From positions 1-55,980 of the forward strand of contig CABIXF010000025.1 in the NCBI GenBank assembly GCA_902362595.1: 55,980 nucleotides of DNA. The letters run 5' to 3'. The translations under genes and the position numbers were made by a program. Under the pieces are notes generated by a model. That model was not told the origin of the DNA, made no database searches, and saw only the letters and a list, made by a program, of their open reading frames with translations. Of the stretch, positions 35,886-43,366 are shown one piece after another. The first letter of the stretch is position 1. Each line of letters begins with the position of its first letter. This DNA is from Bacteroidaceae bacterium. Its GTDB lineage: Bacteria; Bacteroidota; Bacteroidia; Bacteroidales; Bacteroidaceae.

Positions 35886-36009
35886 CAGAGAAAATATCCA
35901 GTAATTTCCATTTTTACACAAGGATGTCTGAAAAAAATGATAAGGACGAACCAAAATAAAAAATCCACAAAAATTTTCATGAAAAGCCCTTATCTACAAA
36001 ACATTTTCT

Positions 36010-36017
36010 TACCTTCG
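36010..36017 (+). promoter_or_regulatory. Probable -7 element for the antiporter gene
   Basis: TACCTTCG differs by one base from TAnnTTTG and lies 50 bp upstream of the ATG at 36068. No better match is present in the gap. Confidence 0.4.
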
Positions 36018-36067
36018 GACATTAATATTTACACAAACCTTTACTTTTATTAATCACTTAAGGCATT

Positions 36068-37528
36068 ATGATTTTTACGGCAGAAAATATTTTGATGATT
36101 GGGTCAATCCTGATTTTTTCCAGTATTCTTATCAGCAAGACCGGATACCGGTTTGGAATCCCTACCCTCTTACTCTTTCTGGTGGTGGGAATGCTTTTCG
36201 GAAGCGACGGATTGGGATTGCAGTTCAACAGTGCTTCGGATGCACAGTTTATTGGTATGATGGCATTGAGCATCATCCTTTTTTCCGGAGGTATGGACAC
36301 GAAATACGGCGACATCAAGCCGGTACTCACTCCGGGAATTGTTCTGTCGACTGCCGGCGTCCTGCTCACCACCTTGCTGACTGGTGTGTTCATCTTTTAT
36401 ATTTCCGACTGGAACCAGACCAACATCGAGCTGACCTTGCTCACATCCCTGCTGCTGGCCGCCACCATGTCGTCTACCGACTCGGCGTCTGTGTTCAACC
36501 TGCTCCGTTCGCAGCGGATGAACCTGAAGCAGCATCTCCGCCCGATGCTGGAATTGGAAAGTGGAAGTAACGACCCGATGGCCTACATGCTGACCATCGT
36601 ACTGATACAAGTCATCTCCAGCGGAAGCCATCCCGACTTTCTGCTCATCACGAAAGATTTGCTGGTACAGTTCTTTTTCGGAGGGGTCATCGGTTATGCC
36701 ATGGGACGCTTCAGCGTATGGCTCATCAACCGCATCAACCTGTCGAACAGTTCTCTCTACTCCATCCTTCTGCTCAGTCTGGTCTTCATCACCTTTACCA
36801 TTACCGACCAGCTGAAGGGAAATGCCTACCTGGCTGTGTACATCATGGGCGTGATTCTGGGAAACACCAAACTGGCTTTCCGGAAAGAAATCAATACGTT
36901 CATGAGTGGACTGACCTGGCTCTTCCAGATTATCATGTTCCTCACGTTGGGATTGCTGGTCAACCCGCACGAAATGCTCGACCTGGCCGCAGTGGCCTTG
37001 CTGATTGGTGCCTTCATGATTATCGTGGCACGTCCGCTCAGCGTATTCCTCTGCCTGCTTCCATTCCGGAACATCACCGCCAAAGGCAAATTGTTTGTCT
37101 CATGGGTCGGGTTGAGAGGAGCTACCCCCATCATTTTCGCCACCTACCCCGTACTGGCCGAAATCGAGGGTTCCCAACAGCTGTTCAACATTGTCTTTTT
37201 CATCACCCTCGTGTCACTGGTCATTCAGGGAATGACCATCACGAAGGCCGCCAAACTGCTACACTTAGACTTGCCGGCTCCCAAGGAAGGCAATGAATTT
37301 GGAGTGGAACTGCCAGACGAAATCGACACCCGCCTGAACGACCTCACCCTGACACCGGAAATGCTGGCCACCCAGAACAAGCTGGCCGACATGCAGATTC
37401 CGAAAGGTACGCTGGTCATGCTGGTGAAACGCGGCAGTGAGTTTCTCATCCCCAACGGGCAAATGGAACTGAAGCCGGGAGACAAGCTGCTGCTCATTTC
37501 CGAAAACGAACACAAGCCGGCTGATTAA
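36068..37528 (+). CDS. CPA1 potassium/proton antiporter with RCK_C domain (NhaP2/CvrA type)
   Basis: A 486-residue cation/proton antiporter. About twelve or thirteen hydrophobic segments fill residues 5-390, including LFSGGMDTKYGDIKP, MSSTDSASVFNLLRSQ and LELESGSNDPMAYMLT, the ion-site region of CPA1 proteins. WVGLRGATPIIFATYPVLAE lies near the end of the membrane part. A cytoplasmic TrkA-C (RCK_C) domain (about 405-486) ends in GDKLLLISENEHK, which in relatives senses ligand or nucleotide. NhaP2 of Vibrio exports K+; the ion here is inferred. Its TAA and the stop of the convergent ppk overlap in the palindrome TTAA. Confidence 0.9.
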   Translation: MIFTAENILMIGSILIFSSILISKTGYRFGIPTLLLFLVVGMLFGSDGLGLQFNSASDAQFIGMMALSIILFSGGMDTKYGDIKPVLTPGIVLSTAGVLLTTLLTGVFIFYISDWNQTNIELTLLTSLLLAATMSSTDSASVFNLLRSQRMNLKQHLRPMLELESGSNDPMAYMLTIVLIQVISSGSHPDFLLITKDLLVQFFFGGVIGYAMGRFSVWLINRINLSNSSLYSILLLSLVFITFTITDQLKGNAYLAVYIMGVILGNTKLAFRKEINTFMSGLTWLFQIIMFLTLGLLVNPHEMLDLAAVALLIGAFMIIVARPLSVFLCLLPFRNITAKGKLFVSWVGLRGATPIIFATYPVLAEIEGSQQLFNIVFFITLVSLVIQGMTITKAAKLLHLDLPAPKEGNEFGVELPDEIDTRLNDLTLTPEMLATQNKLADMQIPKGTLVMLVKRGSEFLIPNGQMELKPGDKLLLISENEHKPAD

Positions 37529-39582
37529 TCCTCAGCCAGCTTGCGTTTCAAGTATTCATAAAAATCATATTGTGCCCGCACGTCGTCATTCCCCGGTTTC
37601 CGTTTAAAGACATTCTGCAAATGATTGTCCACCCAGCAAGCCTTCCGGTTGGCCGAAAGCTGCAGGTTCAGCATATCGGTCAGTTCCTGCCGGAGCTTCC
37701 CGTCCAAAATGGGAGTGACCGCCTCGATGCGGCGATACAAATTGCGACGCATCCAGTCGGGTGAACCGATAAACACCTTTGGGTCGCCCCCGTTACCGAA
37801 ATACCACACACGGGCATGCTCCAGAAACGTATCCACGATGCGGGTGACCCGAATATTCCGACTGAACGACTCTCCGGGCACCAGACAACAAATTCCTCGA
37901 ACAATCAAGTCAATCTGTACCCCCGCCTCACTGGCCCGATACAGTTCGTCAATCATGGCCGTATCCTGTAGGGCGTTCATCTTCAAGATGATTCGCCCAG
38001 GCTTTCCTTTATGCACTAAATTGATTTCTTTTTGAATCAACTGTTTAAGTTCCGGCAACAAGTTAAAGCGGGCAATCAGCAGACGTTTGAAATGAGGTTC
38101 CTTCAGCTCTTTTCTCAACACACGGAACAAGGTATACATGTCCTCCACAATCTGCTTGTTGCACGTGTACAAGGCAATATCCGCATAAATTTTCGCGGTT
38201 TTCTCGTTGAAGTTCCCCGTACTGACATACGCATAGCTTCGCAAACGTTCTCCCTTGTCGTTCTCCCGAAGCACCAACGCCACCTTCGCGTGTACCTTCA
38301 ACCCCGGGATGCTGAAAATGATGTCAATCCCCGCCTTCCGCATCAGCTCTGCGGTTGCCAGATTATTCTCTTCATCAAAACGGGCCTTCAATTCCACGAA
38401 CACCGTGACATGCTTTCCGTTCCGGGCGGCTGCAATCAAGGCATTGATTACCTCCGAATGTTCTGCCACCCGATACTGCGTAATCATGATTTCCCGGCAG
38501 AACGGGTCACGTACGGCCTCATACAGGAAACGAATAAAATGTTCAAAACCATGATAAGGATAATAAAGCAGCATGTCGCGTTTAGCTATCCGTCGGTACA
38601 TGAAATGCTTTTCGTTCATCCCTGGCAAACACATCGGCTGCGGCTTGACCATCTGTGGGATAGCCGGATTCGGGTTCGGCAGGAAGGACAGGTTTTCCAG
38701 ATTCAAATGCTTGTCGCCCGGCACGAGTTCCTCCCGGTTGATGCCCAACGCTTTTACCAGTGCCTCCAAAAAATCTACCGGCATTTTCCGGTCGTACACA
38801 AAACGACAAATTGCTCCAATCTTCCGCTTCTTCACTTTCTCCTTCAGTTTTTCTACCATGCATTCTGCCGGCACATCATCTACAAACACATCGGCATCCC
38901 GCGAAATCTTGCAACAATAGCTGCATTCTACGTCGTACCCCACAAACATCTCTTGCAAGTTCGCTTTGATGATATCCTCCAGAAACATCAGATAATAGTT
39001 CCCCTCATGAAAAGGTAATTCCACAAAACGGGGCACCTTGCTATACGGCATCTTGATAAGATAATATTCCGAGTTATCCGCCCCGATTTTCCGGACTTTC
39101 ACCGCCAGATACAAGCGCTTGTCACGCAAAAAGAAACGAACATTCTCCGGTTCTATTTTCATCGGTTGAAGATAAGGAAAAACTTCTTCGATAAAAAAAC
39201 GGTGCACAAACTCCTTGTGGAAATCCTCTACCTCATTTTTACTCTGATAAAAGACGACATGGTTCCGCCGCAGTTCGGGAAGTATCTTTTGCTCATAAAT
39301 ACGTACACGATCCTCCAGCTGGTGGTTCACCACTTCCGTAATCCGCTGAATCAAGGCATGAGCCTCTCCTACCGTCATGTCTTCACTCTTTCCTCCAGAA
39401 GCTACGGCCTTGTGTTCCGCCACACGCACCTGATAAAATTCTTCTAAATTGGATGAGTAAATGGCTATAAAATTAATTCTTTCATACAAAGGAAGAGTAT
39501 CGTCATCCGCTTCCAACAATACACGATGATTGAACGACAACCAGCTGATGTCGCGATTAAAATATTTATAGTGGCTTTCCAT
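37525..39582 (-). CDS. ppk1: Polyphosphate kinase 1
   Basis: A 685-residue kinase that reversibly makes polyphosphate from ATP. The N-domain begins FNRDISWLSFNHRVLLEA, a clear family start; the ATG at 39582 (MESHYKYF) is used because residues encoded upstream up to 39636 overlap the promoter region and are not conserved-looking. The C-terminal phospholipase-D-like domains carry the two catalytic His segments: GLKVHAKVALV and the later RARVWYFGNG region. ELKARFDEENN and YVSTGNFNEKTAKIY are also family motifs. Full length. It is convergent with the antiporter gene and divergent from a phosphodiesterase gene. Confidence 0.95.
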   Translation of the reverse strand: MESHYKYFNRDISWLSFNHRVLLEADDDTLPLYERINFIAIYSSNLEEFYQVRVAEHKAVASGGKSEDMTVGEAHALIQRITEVVNHQLEDRVRIYEQKILPELRRNHVVFYQSKNEVEDFHKEFVHRFFIEEVFPYLQPMKIEPENVRFFLRDKRLYLAVKVRKIGADNSEYYLIKMPYSKVPRFVELPFHEGNYYLMFLEDIIKANLQEMFVGYDVECSYCCKISRDADVFVDDVPAECMVEKLKEKVKKRKIGAICRFVYDRKMPVDFLEALVKALGINREELVPGDKHLNLENLSFLPNPNPAIPQMVKPQPMCLPGMNEKHFMYRRIAKRDMLLYYPYHGFEHFIRFLYEAVRDPFCREIMITQYRVAEHSEVINALIAAARNGKHVTVFVELKARFDEENNLATAELMRKAGIDIIFSIPGLKVHAKVALVLRENDKGERLRSYAYVSTGNFNEKTAKIYADIALYTCNKQIVEDMYTLFRVLRKELKEPHFKRLLIARFNLLPELKQLIQKEINLVHKGKPGRIILKMNALQDTAMIDELYRASEAGVQIDLIVRGICCLVPGESFSRNIRVTRIVDTFLEHARVWYFGNGGDPKVFIGSPDWMRRNLYRRIEAVTPILDGKLRQELTDMLNLQLSANRKACWVDNHLQNVFKRKPGNDDVRAQYDFYEYLKRKLAED

Positions 39583-39605
39583 AATAGAATTCTTCAAGGT
39601 TTGGT

Positions 39606-39622
39606 CAAATGTACTATCTTTG
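39606..39622. promoter_or_regulatory. Back-to-back -7 elements for ppk1 and the phosphodiesterase gene
   Basis: TACATTTG on the minus strand (39606-39613) and TATCTTTG on the plus strand (39615-39622) are one base apart. Each matches TAnnTTTG and each is 22-24 bp from its start codon. Their polymerase footprints must overlap, so the two promoters are likely to exclude one another. Confidence 0.6.
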
Positions 39623-39643
39623 TCGGACAAAAACAACAGAAAA

Positions 39644-40135
39644 ATGAAAAGAATAGGACTTCTGTCCGATACCCATGGCTATTGGGACGAACGTTACCTG
39701 AAATATTTTGACACCTGCGATGAAATATGGCATGCCGGAGACATCGGCTCACAAGAAGTGGCCGACCGGTTGGCCGCCTTCCGCCCCCTCCGGGCCGTAT
39801 ATGGAAATATCGACGGTCAGGACATGCGTCTCCGTTTTCCGGAAATCAACCGCTTCCAACTAGAAGGAGCCGACGTACTGATGAAACATATTGGGGGATA
39901 TCCGGGGAAGTACGACCCTTCCGTCCGGCAGATTCTCGCCACGCAACCCCCGCAACTGTTTATCAGCGGACACTCCCACATCCTAAAAGTAAAATATGAC
40001 CCTCACCTGCACCTGTTGCACATCAATCCGGGAGCTGCTGGAAAATATGGTTTCCATCAAGTACGTACACTGATACGTTTCTCCATCACAGAGGGAAGTT
40101 TCTCCAATTTAGAAGTAATAGAATTAAATGATTAA
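39644..40135 (+). CDS. YfcE/MJ0936-type metallophosphoesterase
   Basis: A 163-residue calcineurin-like phosphodiesterase. Metal-binding motifs are visible in order: LSDTHGYWD, HAGDIGSQEVAD, VYGNIDGQD and FISGHSHILK, with the final LLHINPGAAG. This is the YfcE/MJ0936 group, which acts on phosphodiesters in vitro with unknown natural substrate. The start at 39644 (MKRIGLLSD) directly precedes the first strand; an upstream ATG at 39620 overlaps the -7 box and is rejected. Confidence 0.9.
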   Translation: MKRIGLLSDTHGYWDERYLKYFDTCDEIWHAGDIGSQEVADRLAAFRPLRAVYGNIDGQDMRLRFPEINRFQLEGADVLMKHIGGYPGKYDPSVRQILATQPPQLFISGHSHILKVKYDPHLHLLHINPGAAGKYGFHQVRTLIRFSITEGSFSNLEVIELND

Positions 40136-40199
40136 AGCAAAAAAATCTTGTTGCATTCGAAAATCTTTCCGAAATTTGCAGCAAAAATAGAAACCATAT

Positions 40200-41339
40200 A
40201 TGAAAACATATTTAGTTACGGGAGCTGCCGGATTCATTGGGGCTAATTACATAAAATACATCCTGGCCAAGCACGACGACATCAAAATCATCATACTTGA
40301 CGCCTTAACGTATGCAGGAAACCTGGAAACAATTTCCCACGATATCGACAATGAACGCTGCTTCTTTGTAAAAGGCAATATTTGCGACCGCAACCTGGCC
40401 GACCAGTTATTTGCCGATTACAAATTTGACTACATCGTAAACTTTGCCGCCGAAAGTCACGTAGACCGCAGCATCGAAAATCCACAACTCTTTTTACAGA
40501 CAAACATTCTAGGCACACAGAACCTACTGGATGCTGCCCGCCGTGCATGGGTGACGGGAAAGGATGAAAACGGTTATCCCACCTGGAGAAAGGGAGTGCG
40601 TTTCCACCAAGTTTCGACCGATGAAGTATATGGTTCCTTAGGACCGGAAGGCTATTTCACAGAAGAAACTCCTCTTTGCCCACACAGCCCATACAGTGCT
40701 TCCAAAACCAGTGCCGACTTAATTGTCATGGCTTATCGGGATACTTACAAGATGCCGGTGACCATCAGCCGCTGTTCCAACAACTACGGCCCGTATCATT
40801 TCCCGGAAAAACTGATTCCACTGATCATCAAGAACATTCTGGAAGGGAAAAGACTTCCCGTATATGGCAACGGAACCAATGTGCGCGACTGGCTGTATGT
40901 GGAAGACCACTGCAAGGCCATCGATATGATTATCAACAAAGGTAAAGACGGAGAAATCTACAATGTAGGCGGACACAACGAGAAACAGAATATCGAAATT
41001 GTCAAACTGACCATCGCTACCATTCATCGGATAATGACCGAGCAACCCGAATACCGGAACGTGCTCAAAAAGAAGGAAATGACTGCCGACGGACAAATCA
41101 GCATTGACTGGATCAACGATTCACTGATTACCTTTGTCAAAGACCGCTTGGGACACGACCAACGTTACGCCATCGACCCAACCAAGATTACCCGTGAATT
41201 GGGATGGACACCCGAAACCAAGTTTGAAGACGGTATCGTCAAAACCATCAAATGGTATCTTGACCATCAGGCATGGGTGAAGAATGTTACCAGCGGAGAA
41301 TACCAGAATTACTACGACAACATGTACAAGAATCGCTGA
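40200..41339 (+). CDS. rfbB: dTDP-glucose 4,6-dehydratase
   Basis: A 379-residue short-chain dehydrogenase-like enzyme that converts dTDP-glucose to dTDP-4-keto-6-deoxyglucose, a step toward dTDP-rhamnose and other deoxysugars. It has the N-terminal Rossmann motif TGAAGFIGANY (7-17), FAAESHVDRSIENP, the catalytic STDEVYG and YSASK, and SRCSNNYGPYHFPEKLIPL. The length is slightly above the usual 350-360. The companion genes rfbA, rfbC and rfbD are not in the window, so this is a stand-alone copy. A possible -7 (GAAATTTG, 40171-40178) lies 21 bp upstream. Confidence 0.95.
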   Translation: MKTYLVTGAAGFIGANYIKYILAKHDDIKIIILDALTYAGNLETISHDIDNERCFFVKGNICDRNLADQLFADYKFDYIVNFAAESHVDRSIENPQLFLQTNILGTQNLLDAARRAWVTGKDENGYPTWRKGVRFHQVSTDEVYGSLGPEGYFTEETPLCPHSPYSASKTSADLIVMAYRDTYKMPVTISRCSNNYGPYHFPEKLIPLIIKNILEGKRLPVYGNGTNVRDWLYVEDHCKAIDMIINKGKDGEIYNVGGHNEKQNIEIVKLTIATIHRIMTEQPEYRNVLKKKEMTADGQISIDWINDSLITFVKDRLGHDQRYAIDPTKITRELGWTPETKFEDGIVKTIKWYLDHQAWVKNVTSGEYQNYYDNMYKNR

Positions 41340-41365
41340 AAAGCAATTTCTTTATCACTTCATAG

Positions 41366-41405
41366 AATGTCATTCCAGAAAGCAGTTTCCAGAATGACAT
41401 TTTTT
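41366..41405 (+). terminator. Intrinsic terminator after rfbB
   Basis: AATGTCATTC (41366-41375) pairs with GAATGACATT (41392-41401), followed by TTTT. It begins 26 bp past the rfbB stop. Confidence 0.85.
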
Positions 41406-41482
41406 ATTTCCCTTTATTTGTTTTCATTTTATCTATGCATACAAATAAAACAAAATCATTTTGATAAGTTATTTCACATTTC

Positions 41483-41519
41483 GCTTGCATATTTACAAAA
41501 TACACCTATCTTTGCAAGC
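41483..41519 (+). promoter_or_regulatory. asnA promoter with -7 box inside an inverted repeat
   Basis: TATCTTTG (41507-41514) is a full TAnnTTTG match, 32 bp before the asnA ATG. GCTTGCA (about 41483-41489) and its reverse complement TGCAAGC (about 41513-41519) flank it, so the right arm overlaps the -7 box. A dimeric repressor binding both arms would block the promoter. Confidence 0.6.
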
Positions 41520-41546
41520 AAAACAAACAATTAAAGAAATAAACAA

Positions 41547-42587
41547 ATGAGTTACCTTATAAAACCTGTCGGCTACAAGCCGTTGCTTGACATGAAGCAA
41601 ACCGAACTGGGTATCAAGCAGATTAAAGAATTTTTCCAGCAGAACCTTTCTTCCGAACTTCGCTTGCGGCGTGTAACCGCTCCATTGTTTGTTCTGAAAG
41701 GAATGGGTATCAACGACGACTTGAACGGTACGGAACGTCCGGTCACCTTCCCGATAAAAGACTTGGGCGACCAGCAGGCAGAAGTGGTTCATTCACTGGC
41801 CAAATGGAAGCGACTGACTTTGGCCGACTACCAGATTGAACCGGGCTACGGTATCTATACCGACATGAACGCGATTCGTGCCGACGAGGAACTGGGTAAC
41901 ATCCACTCCCTGTATGTAGACCAGTGGGATTGGGAAAGGGTCATCACGCCGGAACAGCGGACAGTAGATTTCCTGAAAAGCATCGTGACCCGCATCTATG
42001 CGGCCATGCGACGCACGGAATACATGATTTGTGAAATGTATCCGCAAATCAAATCCTTCCTGCCGCACGACGTGCATTTCATCCACTCTGAAGATTTGCT
42101 GCAGATGTACCCCGACAAGACCGCCAAGGAGCGTGAGAACCTGATTACCGAACGTTTCGGGGCTGTATTCATCATCGGTATCGGCAACAAGCTGAGCAAC
42201 GGACAACCGCACGACCTGCGCGCTCCCGACTATGACGACTACACCACCATCGACCCGAAGACCGGACTGCCGGGACTGAACGGAGACTTGCTGGTATGGA
42301 ACGACGTACTACAGCGCGCTTTCGAAATTTCTTCCATGGGTATCCGTGTGGACAAAGCTGCCATGCTCAAGCAACTGGAACTGGCCGGAAAAGAAGAACG
42401 TACCAAACTTTATTTCCACCAGCGCCTGCTGAACGATACATTGCCGCTCACCATCGGAGGAGGTATCGGACAGTCACGTCTGTGCATGCTTTACCTGAAA
42501 AAAGCCCACATCGGAGAAATTCAAGCCAGCATCTGGCCGGAAGAGATGCGCAAAGAATGCGCGGAACTGGGCATGCAGCTTATCTGA
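41547..42587 (+). CDS. asnA: Aspartate-ammonia ligase (asparagine synthetase A)
   Basis: A 346-residue AsnA-type enzyme making asparagine from aspartate, ammonia and ATP, with an aminoacyl-tRNA synthetase class II fold. Family segments are YKPLLDMKQTELGIKQIKEFF, VTAPLFV, LNGTERPVTFPIKD, HSLAKWKR, IHSLYVDQWDWE and the C-terminal GGGIGQSRLCMLYLKKAHIGEIQAS (the ATP site, positions about 303-328). Full length, cytoplasmic. Monocistronic, with its own promoter and a terminator shared with the convergent ung. Confidence 0.97.
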   Translation: MSYLIKPVGYKPLLDMKQTELGIKQIKEFFQQNLSSELRLRRVTAPLFVLKGMGINDDLNGTERPVTFPIKDLGDQQAEVVHSLAKWKRLTLADYQIEPGYGIYTDMNAIRADEELGNIHSLYVDQWDWERVITPEQRTVDFLKSIVTRIYAAMRRTEYMICEMYPQIKSFLPHDVHFIHSEDLLQMYPDKTAKERENLITERFGAVFIIGIGNKLSNGQPHDLRAPDYDDYTTIDPKTGLPGLNGDLLVWNDVLQRAFEISSMGIRVDKAAMLKQLELAGKEERTKLYFHQRLLNDTLPLTIGGGIGQSRLCMLYLKKAHIGEIQASIWPEEMRKECAELGMQLI

Positions 42588-42607
42588 TACAAACACACAC
42601 TATTATA

Positions 42608-42663
42608 ACCATCCCCTTGTTTCCACTCCACGGAGAGCAGAAGCAAGGGGATTCATTTTTTCA
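42608..42663. terminator. Terminator between asnA and ung
   Basis: ATCCCCTTG pairs with CAAGGGGAT across an 18-base loop, followed by TCATTTTTTC on the plus strand. The A-rich flank is weaker for the minus strand, so it chiefly serves asnA. Confidence 0.75.
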
Positions 42664-42685
42664 GAAAAAGCCGTTCGGACTGTTT

Positions 42686-43348
42686 CTACCAATTGATGGG
42701 TGTCTCGCCATGAGCCACCAGATACTCATTGGTACGGCTGAAATGCTTGTTGCCAAAGAACCCGTTGTAGGCCGACAAAGGCGAAGGATGTACGGAAGTC
42801 AACACCAGATGCTTGTTGCGGTCAATAAAAGCTCCCTTCTTCTGGGCATAAGAACCCCACAAGATAAATACCAGATGTTCTTTCTGCTCGGCCAGTGCCC
42901 GAATGGCCGCATCCGTAAACTCTTCCCACCCTCTCCGCTGATGGGAACCCGCCTGATGCGCCCGTACCGTCAACGTAGCGTTCAACAGCAGTACCCCCTG
43001 CTCTGCCCACCGGGTCAGATTCCCGCTCGCAGGCATCGGAGTGCCCAAATCGTCATGAATCTCCTTGAATATATTCTGCAAAGAAGGCGGAAACGGTACC
43101 CCATCGTTGACCGAAAAGCACAACCCATGCGCCTGTCCCGGTCCGTGATACGGGTCCTGCCCGATAATCACCACCTTCACCTTATCAAAAGGGCAAAGAT
43201 TGAACGCATTGAAAATCAGCCGTCCGGGAGGATATACCGTGGTCTGCTTGTATTCCTGGCGGACAAAATCCGTCAACCGGACAAAATAATCCTTTTCAAA
43301 CTCTGAGGCCAACGCCTTTTTCCATCCTTCTTCTATCTGTACATTCAT
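42686..43348 (-). CDS. ung: Uracil-DNA glycosylase (family 1)
   Basis: A 220-residue DNA repair enzyme that removes uracil from DNA. The water-activating motif [13 protein letters not shown] has catalytic Asp65, and the DNA-loop motif [11 protein letters not shown] lies near 188-198. [15 protein letters not shown] and [11 protein letters not shown] are also family-typical. Length is standard. It is the last gene of a minus-strand run, 18 bp after metH. Confidence 0.97.
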   Translation of the reverse strand: MNVQIEEGWKKALASEFEKDYFVRLTDFVRQEYKQTTVYPPGRLIFNAFNLCPFDKVKVVIIGQDPYHGPGQAHGLCFSVNDGVPFPPSLQNIFKEIHDDLGTPMPASGNLTRWAEQGVLLLNATLTVRAHQAGSHQRRGWEEFTDAAIRALAEQKEHLVFILWGSYAQKKGAFIDRNKHLVLTSVHPSPLSAYNGFFGNKHFSRTNEYLVAHGETPINW

Positions 43349-43366
43349 ACTATCCTGATTAAATGA

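Noticed and set aside
35772..35954. Short frame with a seven-residue repeat (HSVGYKN-like), and a similar one on the other strand
   Set aside because: Both arise from the palindromic 21-bp DNA repeat, which is open on both strands; flanking residues look non-coding, so the repeat is treated as a DNA element.
36170..36970. Minus-strand open frame of 266 codons
   Set aside because: Antisense to the antiporter's membrane helices; product is Gln/Glu/His-rich with no family features.
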